Origin: Temnothorax longispinosus
Taxonomy: Eukaryota; Arthropoda; Insecta; Hymenoptera; Formicidae
Length of the DNA stretch: 64,000 bases
Direction of reading: 5' to 3'
Assembly (NCBI RefSeq): GCF_030848805.1
Contig: NC_092358.1
Span: 12,626,433-12,690,432, forward strand
Made by a program: the position numbers and the translations under genes
Notes under the pieces: model-generated
What the model saw: the letters and a program-made list of their open reading frames with translations, nothing else
What the model was told of the DNA's origin: nothing
The model's database searches: none
Shown: positions 1 through 12,636 of the stretch, piece after piece
Layout: every line of letters begins with the position of its first letter
How positions within the stretch are numbered: position 1 is the stretch's first letter

Positions 1-475
1 CTCAAAATTTGCGGAAATTGGAGTAATCACGTACATTTTTTTAAACAGAAATCGGAAACTTCTTTATTATTAGCAATTTTTCTAATTCTATTACATTCTT
101 TAGTTCTTTCTACTTCTATTTCATATATAATTCTTTAAGATTCGGTCAATTATTTTTTGAAAAATTTGAAAAATTTTGTAACCGGTTTCCAAAAAGATCG
201 GTAACGAAAAATTATACACTTTATGACAATTCCCGGGAAATTGTACCCCTACTTTATATATAATTCTTTGAGATTCGGTCAATTATTTCCCGAAAAATTG
301 GAAAAATTTTGGTATCGGCTTCCATAAAATCGGTAACAAAATTGTATACTTTATAGCACTCCCCGGAAAATTCTACCCCTACTTCATATACAATACTTTG
401 AAATTCGGTCCACTAACGAATGAGTAGGTTTGCGGTCAGACAGACAGACAGACGTCAGGTACTTATAATAATAGA
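1..475 (-). mobile_element. Helitron-like element, terminal part
   Basis: Read on the minus strand, the segment starts with TC preceded by A (A|TCTATTATTATAAG), followed by a run of GTCT units, which resembles the 5' end of many insect Helitrons. Inside are two tandem copies of a roughly 150-bp unit (about 100-260 and 240-410) containing AAAGTAGGGGTA. The complete Helitron at 30740-31071 shares this unit. The 3' hairpin and CTAG end would lie beyond the window start, so the call rests on one end plus shared internal sequence. No coding region is seen. Confidence 0.4.
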
Positions 476-1110
476 TGTAGAATAAATGAACAAAACATGA
501 GAGGTGATGTTGTGAACTTTACAGTTCTGTGTTTACGAACTTCTCACAGCAGTTTTCTTCAAGCGTCTCGTTTTTGCAACAACATCTATCATCTAATTAT
601 TCACCGTTAATTATTATTGAAAATGTATCATTTACACATTCACGATGTTCACGCTTTAGATTAAACAAAATTTCAAACTAATTTTTCCTGTCAAAAATTA
701 ACTTACCTGGCAGTATATAATCCTCTTTCTTGAAATGCAGTGCACACACTTTCAAACAAGGGGTCACTTTCTCCATTTTTAATCCATTTTTCCAGGCTTT
801 GAAACGATCAATTTTCTCTAAATTGCCAAAATAATTTTTGACATGTACGAAGCACTCTTTGGGCTTGAGAAAGCGATGAAATCGAACATTTAAATTCTGT
901 CAACCTTACTTCTACAACCGCGAAAACACTTAATTCTGCTCGTAGATTTGCAACACGGAGAAAATTCATCCATATTAATAAAAATACAACACAAACCCAG
1001 TACGACCGCACGTTAAGCCTGTACAATGCCACGAGATCTGTGAGCCCTGAGTGCTTTCACTTTCGACCACCAGATGTCATGGCGACGAATGTCAGATCCC
1101 AATTTCCCGA
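476..1110. other. AT-rich spacer, no gene recognised
   Basis: I see no exon, RNA or transposon end here. An antisense open frame of 74 codons (808-1032) has no recognisable domain and is probably chance. Confidence 0.5.
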
Positions 1111-1361
1111 CCTTGTTGATTTCACACATTTTATTTGTGAATCTCCGTATCAAATCCGTATTAAATCTCGGATTATACCGGTGTAAACCGAGATTTGATA
1201 CGAATTTGATACAAATATGAGTATATACACTATATACATGGTACGGGTACCAAACAGTCGGTGTAAACTAGACCATTGATTGAATTTACTCACTTCAGTT
1301 GGTTCTCTTGCTAGAACCACTTATTATAATTCATTCAATAGAATGTGTGAAATCAACAAGG
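1111..1361. mobile_element. Small inverted-repeat element (MITE-like)
   Basis: A 20-bp sequence CCTTGTTGATTTCACACATT at 1111-1130 is repeated as its exact reverse complement at 1342-1361. It encloses 211 bp of non-coding DNA with a shorter inner inverted repeat (AATCTCGG / CCGAGATT around 1165-1195). I could not find a convincing target-site duplication, so the superfamily is unknown. It would lie in an upstream intron of the carboxylesterase gene if that gene's earlier exons are off the left edge. Confidence 0.5.
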
Positions 1362-1686
1362 GGAATATTCTGAAAATATATTGCACTGTTTACAAATACA
1401 AACAAAATAAGGACGATTTCGAGCACCTCCTATAAAGGTAAGCAGCTGTAAATTACTAAAGCACAAAAATGGCTATAACTTGGAAACAAGGTCAAATAAC
1501 TGGACATATGTTTATATAAACTTCCTTCATTGTTTTTGTATCCTGAATCCACCACTGTAATACTTCTCACATATTTCGAAACACTCTGTATATATTTTAA
1601 TCAAACACTGTAGATTAATATATGTAGTAGAAATTATCGGTTTGCATTTTTAAGATTAATTTATTGTATGACAATACATTTTATAG

Positions 1687-2077
1687 GTTCAACTCATTTC
1701 GAGGATGTGGGTTATTTATTTTGTCCTCACATGATGAAAGACTTGGGAATATCGTTGCCTACACCTGATTCGAAGGATTATAAAATGATAAATTACATAA
1801 CGCAGCTGTGGGCAGATTTTGCTAAAACAGGGTATTATGGACTTAATATTTTTATTCGCATTTTATATGGAGAGTATATATTGCATATTAATAATTAATG
1901 CTAATTTTATTTAGAAATCCAACGCCTGTTATTTCGGATTTGTGTCCTATTAAATGGATACCGCTGAAAAGTGCAAATGTATACCATTATCTAGACATCG
2001 ATATAGAACTTCAGATGAAAGTTTTCCGTAAAGGAGAACAACGTTGGAACTGGGAAAATATTAAAAAAAATATATAA
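1687..2077 (+). CDS. Carboxylesterase (type B), last two exons
   Basis: Two exons, 1687-1831 and 1915-2077, join cleanly across an 83-bp intron. The acceptors are TTTTATAG and TTATTTAG, the donor is GG|GTATTA, and the phases match. The peptide carries the carboxylesterase C-terminal signature: HFEDVGYLF, then LWADFAKTG in exon 1, running into NPTPVISDLCPIKWIPL in exon 2, and ending in a basic tail before TAA. These correspond to the end of the alpha/beta-hydrolase fold of insect esterases (FE4/juvenile-hormone-esterase-like), which hydrolyse ester substrates. HFEDVGYLF occupies the position just after the catalytic-histidine region. The serine elbow and upstream exons are outside the window or in its intronic DNA. 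No disruption is visible, so this is probably a live host gene. Confidence 0.75.
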
Positions 2078-2780
2078 ACAATTATATACACATTGCTGAG
2101 AACTGCTTTTACAGTTCAGAGTATATAGTATATTATTGAACTTTTCGGAATGGATTCTGATTAGAATTATTCCGTTTTCTCCAGAAAACGTAATAGAAAT
2201 CTAGGAAATAACTAAACAATTTCGGTCAAAATCCATTTCGAAAAATTTTATAATATGTGTCCAAGAGGGATCTTAATTTAAAAGAAACAGGTAAAATTTT
2301 TGTTGAAATAATAACCAATAACATGACGTTCTAATCTCTCGAAATTAGTGATTAGTGCAGTTTCTTAAGAGAAAAAATAAAGAGGAAAAGATCGGTACAT
2401 GGTGCAATATGATCCGTTTGAATACGATTAATCCTTATTAGTTGATTGTGGATCAGATGTTCAGGAAAGGATTTTAGATATTATAAAAAGTAAATGAGTC
2501 ATGAGGTAAGGGCTTAGACAAATAGTGGGCTTATTGGAGTATTTGTTTGGGAAAACTGTTTATAAAAACTGTTTGGAATAGAAATCATAAATATTTAAAA
2601 ATATTTAAAATGAGTTGCGACACGCAACAGCGCACAAAATGTGTGCACGATTTTTTATATTAAAAGGATCAACTTTTTCTTATGACAAAATCACATTTGT
2701 GTAGTTTTTTTTAAATGAAAGCCAGTATCAGAGATTTACTTATGTGACCGTTTTTGAATAAAAAGTTTGGCATATTGTGT
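2078..2780. other. Intergenic DNA downstream of the esterase
   Basis: AT-rich, with no coding region or repeat end that I recognise. The esterase poly-A site should lie near the start. Confidence 0.4.
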
Positions 2781-3965
2781 TTAAGACAAACACTTTATTT
2801 TCAATCAAAGTATGCACCCATATTATTAATACATTTTTGCCATTTCAATGGTAAAATCAAAGGCACTTTCGACAGCCTCTTGTGAATTAAATTTCTTCTC
2901 GTGTAAAAAGTTGTTCAAATTCCAAAAGAAGTAGTCTGTTGGTGTAAGGTCTGGGGAATATGGCGGTTAACGGAGAGTTTCCAATTATAGCTCTTGCAAT
3001 TTTGACACAATTTTTTGTAAAATATGTGGTCGCGCGTTATCATGAAACAAGATAGGGGAAGAGTGATTGATTAATCTCGATTATTATTTAATTGCAAGCT
3101 TCTCCATCATGGTTTACAATTCCTTGCAGTTACATCTACCGTAATCAAAGTTTTATCCCAAGTTTCATGAAACTGAAATAAATAACACCGGCAGAGGATC
3201 ACCAAACAGTGATTATAAGCTTCTTCTGGTAGACGTTTCAGGCACTGTTTTGGTAATGTTTGAACTTCTACTGCTCTTGACCGAATACCTAGAAGTATCT
3301 CTCCCAAATTATGTTCAAACAGCGACAAGTCGCAGTAGGGCGAATAGTCCGCAAGAAGCACACAGTAAAGTTTAGCACCCTTTGGTTTATTGCACTCTGG
3401 TCTAACTATATACAGATTGATTATCAAAACTAAAAATCGCATGTGTTTTTGGAACATGTCCCTTTCGGCAAGTGCCGGCGTAACGCGCCTTTATTTCTCA
3501 CTTCTCTCTTCCGCTTGTCGTTAAACTACTCGATCGACAAGCCATCTGAACTAGAGCCTGGAAAGGAGAAATAACATGGACGCGACTCGCGAGCGTAATT
3601 ACGAATTCGGAATTGGGGAATATTCCAAGCAGGTGCTTTACTTGGACCCAACTATTGCAATTTTCGTACAGGATCCATTTTTCATCACAATTAATAACAA
3701 TTCGATTAAAAAATTCATTTTTGTTTTGACAGCAAAATACAGACTTTAAAACGTGCTCTTTCGGGCGTTCGTTCAATTCGTGTGGCATCTACTTTTTCAA
3801 CTTTTTTATTTTACCATTTTGATTTCAAATGACCAATATTGTTTTAATACTAAAATTAAACCTTGTTGCTAATTCACCCGAAGTTTGAGATGGATCCGCT
3901 TCCACTATCGCCTTTAATTCATCATTATCGACCTTCGTCTCAGGTCGCACACACGACTCATTCTC
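2781..3965 (-). pseudogene. Decayed mariner transposase
   Basis: Fragments in several minus-strand frames align in order with a mariner transposase. An N-terminal helix-turn-helix piece lies near 3890-3965 (VDNDELKAIVEADPS). The next block, near 3660-3788, holds CDEKW, the first catalytic aspartate. The last block, near 2850-3050, holds FHDNARPH and PYSPDLTPTDYFFWNL, the second aspartate and the D34D neighbourhood. Frameshifts, stops and an unrelated-looking stretch (3110-3457) separate the blocks. This is a cut-and-paste DNA transposon relic that cannot encode a protein. I could not place its terminal repeats. Confidence 0.7.
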
Positions 3966-4363
3966 GAGATCACCAGAAACAAAAACGATTAAACCAATAA
4001 CGGACTGTACAAGTTAGAGTCAGGCAAGTATATTTAATTGTTTCACTCTAACTTATTGCGAATGTGCACCAGTTAAGGAATTCCTTCGAAAAAGAATAGA
4101 CGCCATAGTATAAATGGTACATGTATAAAGCTTCTAGAACATTCTGACGCATGTCTCAAAGACATCATAAACACGTTCAAAAGACGTGAAAAGTAGGAAT
4201 TTTAAATTTTATTATTAAAAAAAACGTTTCTATAATAGTTTCTTTAACGTTATTTTATCGGGAAAGAAACGTTCGATCGAATGATGTTCAAAATTGGCGT
4301 TTAATGAAAGCGATATTCTCTATTGACGATCGTTGTCACAAAGCGAGCGTCAGGGTGACACAT
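3966..4363. other. Spacer, nothing recognised
   Basis: No exon, RNA gene or transposon end could be supported here. Confidence 0.4.
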
Positions 4364-4783
4364 ACATGAAGCGCGGAAACGCGGAAACGCGGAAGATAAA
4401 ATTTACTAGATTCCCGCGTTTTGATTGCCTTATATTACATAGAGCACAATTTGCGCGGAAAAGCGGAACGGTATGTGACAAATAGACATTTGTATTCATT
4501 TCTTTTAATTGTGTTCACTTAATTTATTGCAATTTTTATTAATATGCTTATCTTTTTAGCTTATTTATTGAATACAAGCATTTTAATCAATAAATACCGT
4601 TAAAAATTAACATTTTATAATTCTCGGTTCCGCTTTTCCGCTCAAAATATGCCATGTAATATAAGGCAATCAAAACAGACGGAACGGAACGCGGGAATCT
4701 AGTACATTTGTCTTCCGCGTTTCCGTGTTTCCGCGTTTCCGCGTTTTCGCGTTTTCGCATTTCCGCGTTTCCGTGCTTCATGT
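4364..4783. mobile_element. Foldback/MITE with CGCGGAAA subterminal repeats
   Basis: Left arm ACATGAAGCGCGG... and right arm ...GCTTCATGT are inverted copies. Each carries tandem 9-bp units of the type (G)CGGAAACGC, three on the left and about eight on the right. Next come CTAGATTCCCGCG and a shared GATTGCCTTATATTACAT block facing inward. The spacer between arms (about 4490-4620) is AT-rich. No coding capacity. The unequal repeat number in the arms suggests slippage after insertion. Confidence 0.55.
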
Positions 4784-6003
4784 ACTGTTAAGAATAAATG
4801 TTAATCGCGTTTCCTGTTTTACGTGATGCTAGTGATTGTATATTGACATGTTTATCGATAAGTCCGTACTTGCAGAAATCGAGATGAGCGCCGAGCCTAT
4901 TCCTGTTAGCATGCGCGCGCACCAAATTACGAGCAAGCCGGTCTCGCCTAGCGACTGAACAGTCGCAGTCCGGAAACATGAGAGCAAACACGCGCCATAC
5001 ATTGTAATATAATGAAGCTTATATATAGACAGCAACAAGTGAAATTAACCCGTTTCTCTCCCGCTCCGTTTCATGCAACTATTCTGCTCTAACAGGTGTT
5101 GTAATTTCAGTTCTTTACTGTAAATTTAACGAAACCGTCGTGAGTTGAATCGATTTCTCACCGTAGTAAGTAACGCGATCATATATTACGATCTACGTTA
5201 AATGATTACTGTATAAGGGAATGTAAAAGGTTTAATGGTTATTTTATGATACATAAGTGTAGAGGGATAGTAAAGGATGGAATACAGCAAAATACAAGTG
5301 CATAGCTCTTATATTCTTTATTTAGCTTGATATCTTGTATATCCCACCTGTTTAGGATATACGGCATTTTTAGCGCGCAGGATTTATGCCATAGTACAGA
5401 CACTCCGTAAAAATCAAAATCTCCTGTGTGTTCTTTTTCCTTCTTTGTTTTTTGGATCGTATAACAATAACTTTTAATGCATCTATCGTTCTTCTATTTT
5501 TTTTAATTTTTCAGTTTTATAATTTGTTTATTATTCTTACACCTTAATAAACTTTTTACACACATTTTATAACTTATTATGACATTTTATTGCCTTATTT
5601 ATAAACGTTATTTGTAATTTTTAATAAGGTGTATATTTCACCCATGAATGTCATATATTCCACCTCTATGGGATATATGGCAAAAATGTAAGGGTTTCTA
5701 AAAGTTTTTTAAATTAAATACAAAGAATGAGAGAGAGAGAGAGAGAGAGAGAGAAAATATTTTGTATTTCTATTTTTTTATAGTAGTAGACAGTATAAAG
5801 TTTTTATTGGTATAATTCATTTGCCTTAAACATAGTAATAAATAATACTCGATAAATTAAGTTTCCCTTAGCTGCAGCGTATTGGGATTTTCAGTCGTGA
5901 CGTAGCCGTGACGTCACAAGGCCAAGATGGCTGGCCTATTCCTGAAAGTTGTACGCAAATATACGGTCTGAGATGGTTTATCATGCCTTTTAAACGCGTG
6001 TGA
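4784..6003. other. Spacer with GA microsatellite
   Basis: AT-rich DNA without a supportable gene. A (GA)n microsatellite of about 13 units lies at 5728-5753. Around 5880-5990 the sequence turns GC-richer and contains two CGTGACGT-type motifs, just upstream of the SWIM-gene relic, so it could hold that gene's promoter. Confidence 0.35.
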
Positions 6004-6368
6004 TAAAAAAATGTACCTAAATATAAAAGAAATATGTGCATTTGCACAGTGCACCTCTTCTTTAAGGAATTTCATGGAAGGAGAAAATTTGTTGTGCTGT
6101 GGACACTTATTAACATGCGGGATAACCTCTCAAGATGATGACAAATGGCATCGAGTTCGGATCGAGCCACCGTGCGAGACGGACGTGTGTGCCCGCTGCT
6201 TGTGTTGCTTAATTGTTCCGAGATTATACCGGCTTTTTGATACGGTGTTGCGCGGTGGTGGAGGTTGTGACGAGAGGTCCTTTTTCGGGAGAGTTTTTAC
6301 TTTCTCTTAGTGTTGCCCCCCCCCCCTCGGAGGGAGAGCACGGAATATTTTTCGTTAATTAAGATTAC

Positions 6369-8243
6369 ATGGATACGACGGACTCGACCACGCGACGCGC
6401 ACGTAATAGCCCTCGTTCTTCTGACGATGACTCGGTGAACAACTCGAGCAAGAAAATCCGCACCTGTATGACTGCGCAGGAATTTGACAATTTCTCACAG
6501 GAATTTAGGACGTCGGACTTGTTGGATGTGGATCGAATAAGCCAAAGGAGCCATAATTCGAAACAGCAAAGGGATAAGGAATTGCGTAAGCGACGCAACT
6601 TAATGGTCGATGCAGGTATTCCAACGCCTGAGGACGATATGGAGGTGGATATTAACACCTCCGCGAGCCTTGAGGAGACTAGAGGTCGTGAACTTTTCAT
6701 AAACAAAACGACTTCGAGTAATAGTAATATTGATATTGTTGCCGGTGGCACGCAGCCGTCTTTAGGTGATCACGTGAGTGACGTGAACACGCCACGCGTA
6801 AATAGTGTGGATGATCCCCTGTTGCCTGACAAAGAATCTTATATCATTTGCGATTCCATTTTGAGAAAATGTGTTCCCGGTAATTCTATTGACGTGCAAC
6901 GATTTGCGAGATATGAGATCATAAGGGAATCGCCAAGATTATTATTCGCCTCCCCCCCGACCAAACCACTACGACAAAAGGTAGGAATCGTATAAAGATG
7001 TGGATGTTTCTTAACGAATTGCATATCTGCCCGACAACGCTGTCATGATTAATCATTTCTCAGCTGAAATAGATTTTAAGGATTTCTTTGACGCTAATCG
7101 TGCTCTAGACATTATAAGAAAAATCAATGAGCCGAAATTAACAGCTCATTTGGAGCAACGCGCTGTTATCTGCAAGGGAGTTATTTCGGACTGGCCCTCA
7201 AGTATTCCGGATCTGTGGGACGTGATTCAGGATAAATCTGGTATACTCAGATTGGACAGGATGTTCCGGCGGAGGTAAGACCCCGAGTCCCAAAAATCGT
7301 CGCTAGTCAACACGGACAATATTATCATCACATTTAAGGCAAATAAGACCCGTAACCTAAAAATTTTTAGAAATGGAGTGGGACTGAGAGACCGTACGTA
7401 CCGCCTACACGCCAATGTTTTAACTGTTTTAGATTTGGCCACACTAAGATATAGCATGTAAAAGCAAAACTCGGTGTATCGTCTGCAGTGATAAATCCAC
7501 GGGCATTGTGACAGACCGGTGCGCTATTATAATTGCGAAGGCTCTCATAAATCTACGTATAGAGGATGCCCACTGCATGAAAAAAACAAAAATATTAACA
7601 TTGCTGTGGCACATAATAACATTTCATTTCATAAAACTGTGCGGTTGGTTGTGAGAGGGGCCCCTCCTGCAAAGCCACAAGATAGATTTTGAGACTCTAA
7701 GGCTTGGCCAATACTATCGAGGGAAACGGAGCCACCGAATAATGCTGCAGAAGTTGGAAATTTAAGACGAAACCCTACTCTCCGCGACCCACAATCTGCA
7801 GAGACAAGGGACAATCTGCCTTGTTTTAGGCCGAGAAGTGCACCCGCGACGCCTTCGGGGCACATTGGGAATTATTATGATCGCTTTGACAGCCGTGCTG
7901 AGGAGATAACTAAGGAGAAGAGGGGCATAGCCCTGCTTGCGGCACATAATGGGGCTTCTTGGGCGCAAATTGTTAGGGGTGATCAAGAAGATAATCACGG
8001 AGGCTCAGACCCTTCTCACGACCTGGTTGGCGAGGTATTGAATAATATTCTGCAACTACTGCAGAGATTTCCGGAGGCAATAGAAATTTTGACTAGCGCA
8101 CTTATGCATACTGATAGACGGGATCAGTTGGATTACGGTGGAAGTGAAAATAACCTTTTAGCGAGAAGAGAACTGAACAGAAATAAGGACTTAGGGAAAG
8201 CTCTGGTAAGATATGGGAGGCCTGGGACCCTCCCCGCTTTATA
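6369..8243 (+). pseudogene. LINE ORF1 (gag-like), frameshifted
   Basis: The first 208 codons (6369-6995) are open and rich in acidic, Ser and Arg residues (MDTTDSTTRRARNSPRSS...). After a frameshift, 7045-7278 encodes an alpha/beta stretch (DFFDANRALDIIRKI) like the RNA-binding middle of I-type gag proteins. Around 7424-7590 are CCHC knuckle remnants (CFNCFRFGH, then YYNCEGSH), with frameshifts between them. The last part (about 7750-8243) is again open and ends TLPAL before TAA, next to the ORF2 start. The protein would coat element RNA. It is no longer translatable as one chain. Confidence 0.65.
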
Positions 8244-11200
8244 ATTTAATCTCCGTCTGTGGAATTGCCGGGGCTATCAGACTAATAGAGATGAGCTTAC
8301 GAAAAATATTTTAGAGTATGATATTATGGTGCTTACTGAGACCAGATGCTCTGGTCTCAATAAGGTTTTTTCTCCAATTATAAGACAGTCAATAGTAACA
8401 ATCGCCTCGGCAGTGGGGGCGTGTCAATTTTCCTTCGTAATCACTTGGAGTTTGAAACTCTCTCTATCCTTTGAACTTTACCGGTGGGCTATGATGTTGT
8501 CGGCGTGAGAACCAAGAACTTGAATCAAAATCTAAATATAGTGGCTATCTATAGGCACCCTAGTAAACCTATGACGAGACGTGATCTTTTGCCCGTTTTT
8601 CAGGCAATTAATGGTAACAATAATGACTCGATTATATTGGGAGATATGAATGCCCACAATGTCGCCTGGAACTGTCCAACTACAAAGGATAGGGGCGATC
8701 TTTTATATGACCTGATGAGTGATGAGGACTTCATATGCATAAATACAGACACTAAGTCGCGACAGGGCTCTCGTGACCAGCGCGATTCCAACCTATAATG
8801 TTCGGTTCGGAGGGTATCGTCGACAGAGTTTTCTATCGACAACTGGAAGAGACATGGGACAGCGATCATTTTCCCATCTCTTTTTCCTTTGATGTTTATC
8901 CTTAGTTGTACAGAAAAATCACTAATAGATTGTCTACTGCAAGGACGGACTGGTTGTAATTCAGCACTTTGGTGGAAGGCGAGGTTGTTGCCTTCTTGCT
9001 CCCACATTGTGAGCTTTTTAAGGTCGATCTGGAGAAGTACTATGATTGCTTCGTGGAAATACTGAGAAAATCCGTTTCTATTGCACCGGGTAGACGACGT
9101 GAGGATCCTGGACCTCCTCCAGACGATCCCGACAGGCGCAAGAGATCGCATAAGTGGTGGGACGCTGAATGTGACGAGGCGATTTGTAGCAGAAAATCTG
9201 CTTTTTTTACTTGAAAGAGGACAAAAAGTATTCATGACTGGATTGAGTATAAGAGGACCAAGGCGCTGGCCAGGCGGACCTTTAAGGCAAAGAAGAAAGC
9301 TAACTTTGAGAGATATTGTAGCGATATTAATCGTTTTACAAGTCTCAGCTACGTGTGAAACACGATGCGCATTCTCAAGAACGCTAGAAAGAATTTGGAA
9401 TGGCATGCTTGGCCCACGAAGAATAGAGAGGAGGAAATTAGAACCTCCATTGAAGGATTGGCTCCCCCGTTTGTGGGGACTAATCCTGCTATGGACTATG
9501 GCGGTGGACACCCCCAATGTGGTCTGGTCTTCGGGAATGTTGCTTGCGGAATGGTTGAACTACCAGGTAATATTTATCGACAAAGTGGGACGAGAAAAGG
9601 TACGCCCCATATCACTTTCATTGTGCATCGGTAAATTGATGGAAAGAATGATCAATGAGACTTATCTGGTGGGCAGAAAAGGAAGAGAAGTTCAGTACTT
9701 CCCAGAGCAGTTTCCGCATAGACAGATCCTGCGCAGATAATTTGACGAGAATTGTGTCGGACATCAGGGCCTCTGTTTGTGCTAGGAAATATACTCTTGC
9801 GGTCTTTCTCGACGTTTCGTCTGCCTACGATTGCGTTGACTTCCGCATAATGATGGATAAGCTAATAGCACTTAATTGTCCCTCCGGTATTGTCAAGTTT
9901 ATTAGCAACTGGCTCTACCGTAGAAAGGTACGATTTATTGTTAATTCTCCTGAATTTATAATTTAATACGTCTTTAAGGGACTCCCGCAAAGTGCTGTTC
10001 TTAGTCCTGTACTATATTCCCTGTTCACGCAGGGTATTTGTGCCAATCTTCCTGAGGGTGTCGAGGTTGTTGAATTTGCCGATGATATAGGGCTATACAT
10101 ATGTGGTCCAAATCGGCACCGGAATAGAGTGCTGCTCCAGCGTGCGCTTGACATTGTTGCGGCACGTCTGCGTAAGATTGACCTTGATCACGAGCCAAAA
10201 AAGTCTGTATTGGTGGAGTTCTCCAAGAGTGGCTTTGTTGATAGAAACCTTAGCATTCGTGTGGGAGATTGTGTGGTGCACAATAGCAACGGAGCTAGGT
10301 TCCTGGGCATTTGGCTGGACAATTGTTTAAAGTTTGATCGACAAGTGGCAGAAGTTAGAGGAAAAATAAACCGAGCTAATTCTGTTATAAAGTACCTCTG
10401 TAAGGTGTCTAAAGGTATGGAGGTCAACACAGCCCTCATGCTGGTAAGATCCATTACGGATTATGGGAACTTTATCTACTTTTCCCAGGGATACTACGCT
10501 GCAGTTGAAGCTGGAAAGATCCCAATATCTATTCAAGGGCATTCGTACTGCCCTTGGATATAGAAATAATACAGCAAACAATGTTATCGTAGCAGAGGCC
10601 AAGGTGAGGCTGCTGAAGGACCGCGCTGCTCTACTCGGCCGCAATTTTATCAACAAATCTATTGCTTACAATCGAAGTGGTCTATGCGGCAAGTTACAGC
10701 GGCTGCTAGATTGCAAAAGCTACGCCCGATTTCGCCAATCAATGTATAGGCTGTCGCTCCTTTCGGAGTTATGGAGGGGGGCTCGTTCGTTCATTTCCAC
10801 AATCGGTCCCCCCAGAAAATTTGAAATTTTTCCGGGCACATACAGTGCTCACACATTCAAGCCCAAGGTAAACTTTGCAATTGGCAAGGAGAGAAAGAGT
10901 GATAGGTTTTCTGATCGAACATTGGCTCGAAAAGTGATAGATCAGTATGATCTGAATGATACCCCGGAAATTATTTTTACGGATGGATCGTATAGTGAAG
11001 ACTCAAGATCCACAGGTGCCAGTATGATCATCTGCGACCAAGAAACAGCGTAGAAGATGAGTCTACCTTATTTGTGCTCCTCATACACGACGGAGGCTTT
11101 CGCCGTTAAGTCAGTCCTTCAACTGATGAAGATTCAACACATAGACAGAAATAAAGATATTGTTATTTTCTCAGATTGCAAATCTGTCCTACAGGCTATA

Positions 11201-11855
11201 TATAACAATCATCTTAACGTTCATAAGAATAAATATATTACGGAGGCCAGAATATTAGTATATGAATTGGAATATGAGTATGGTAAGAATGTCGTATTAG
11301 TGTGGATCCCCGTTCATGTCGGAATTGCCAGCAACGAATTGGCTGACGTGTTGGCCAAGGAGGCTGCCAGTGAGGAGGCTGACCCCTCCATTGAGACTCC
11401 GATGGGGGATCTCATGACGCGCGCTAGAAGGGAGACGTGGGACGCCACACAACTATTGATTTATTCGCGATTCTGCGCACAAGGGCGCCTTTTACTTCGA
11501 CAATTTTTACGATCGGCAAGCGGTTAGACCATGGTTCCGAGAGATTAACGCGGAGAGATATTTCGTCACTTTAATCAACAGATTGAGAGCCAACCACTAT
11601 AATCTCGGAGCTTCTTTGAGGAGGAAGGGTTATGTTGACGATGAAAGGTGTGAATGTAGTTATGAGAGGGAAGACTTGCAACATCTGCTGACAAGATGCC
11701 ATAAATACGATGCTCAGAGAATTGACATGGATGTAGAGTTAAGAGCTGAGGGCTATCTGGTCAAAATGGATATTTGTCACCTCATTAAAACCAAGAATTG
11801 GGATATTCTATATATTATTTTCAAATGTTTAAAACATATTGACAAAGTCATTTGA
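8244..11855 (+). pseudogene. LINE ORF2: endonuclease, reverse transcriptase, RNase H (broken)
   Basis: The domains follow in order. An APE endonuclease runs from about 8250 to 8900 (start LRLWNCRGYQTNRDEL, core ILGDMNAHNVAWNC). Reverse transcriptase lies at about 9600-10460, with RPISL near 9605, AVFLDVSSAYD at 9805-9840, GLPQSAVLSP, and the catalytic box as FADD near 10078. RNase H follows at about 10970-11380, with FTDGS, a TEAFAV glutamate, FSDCKS and a final D in NELADVLA. The C-terminal Cys/His segment at 11583-11855 has CECSYEREDLQHLLTRCHKY. At least six frameshifts or stops interrupt it, including a TAG inside RNase H at 11051. Confidence 0.8.
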
Positions 11856-12636
11856 TCACTAGAGGAAAAGTAACTTAAGTTCAGTCTGCATTGTTCTAAT
11901 TATTCTAGAGTCTAAAGCACCGTAATAGTCCTCATCCGAGGACGCCTGAAAAAAAAAACCCTGACAAATGGCATTTAACTGCATATTGCCTTCAAATGTC
12001 AGATGTTAAAAGTACACCTCACAAAATAAACATAGTAATAGAGAAATCAGGGAAAATATCATCTGCAAAATGCAGTTGTAAAACAGGGATGAGTGCAAAA
12101 TGCAAACACACGGTTGCAGTTTTGCTATATTGTAATTGGTAAGTACATATAAAAGTTATTAATGTATATATTAACAATAACACATGTAGTAGTATGCTGT
12201 TTTAATGTAAACTTTTAGACATAATGTCGACAAATTTGAGAATATTTCCTGCACCGATAAAAAATGCATCTGGAACGTTCAACACAGCGCGGCTGTAGAT
12301 GGATATATAAATCTGCACCTCTGGAAGATCACAAGTGTTTTAATATTTGTGAGAAGAAATCAACTTTGATTGATGAGCAGATAAACAATGTCAAGAATAT
12401 ATTATTTACAATCCCATCAGCGTTAACAAAGCACATGTATGATAAAAATATTTCATTACAGTGGTTGCATGGAAAAAAATTTTAATTTGTGATTATTTTG
12501 TGCCCGGGCGTGACCCGTTAAATTCATTATCATTACTTGGATAATTTGCAATTTTTTATTACTATTTTCCCCAATTGTTATCAACTTATTGTTAGTTTAT
12601 ATAGGACCTCTTTTCATCACATCATGTTTTCTGTAG

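Larger units (their letters stand above)
6152..11961 (+). mobile_element. Full-length dead non-LTR retrotransposon, RNase H-bearing
   Basis: The element is flanked by perfect 13-bp direct repeats TGACAAATGGCAT at 6139-6151 and 11962-11974, the target-site duplication of LINE retrotransposition. It has a 217-bp 5' UTR, a gag-like ORF1 with zinc knuckles, and an ORF2 with APE-type endonuclease, reverse transcriptase and RNase H. It ends in a short A-run just before the 3' repeat. The RNase H domain plus CCHC gag places it in the I/LOA part of the LINE tree by family knowledge. Many frameshifts and stops in both ORFs show that it is old, although the termini are intact. Confidence 0.85.
6011..12485 (+). 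pseudogene. SWIM zinc-finger gene relic split by a LINE
   Basis: The segments 6011-6151 and 11975-12138 join in frame once the LINE at 6152-11961 and one copy of its 13-bp target duplication are discounted. The joined frame contains CSCKTGMSAKCKH, a CxCx7CxH SWIM zinc finger. Upstream is a LLCCGHLLTCG block, as in the SWIM-YqaJ proteins of insects and ISL2EU/Harbinger-type elements. A downstream exon after an intron (12219-12485) carries SCTDKKCIWN and then, in another frame, YKSAPLEDHKCFN, so a frameshift sits near 12295. Joining at the visible splice sites would also create a stop. The YqaJ-type nuclease part is absent. I cannot tell whether this was a transposon accessory gene or a domesticated copy. 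Confidence 0.55.

Noticed and set aside
808..1032. 74-codon antisense frame near the left edge
   Set aside because: No domain, no splice context and AT-rich surroundings.
8600..9517. 305-codon antisense frame
   Set aside because: It lies antisense to the LINE endonuclease/RT region and has no recognisable domain.
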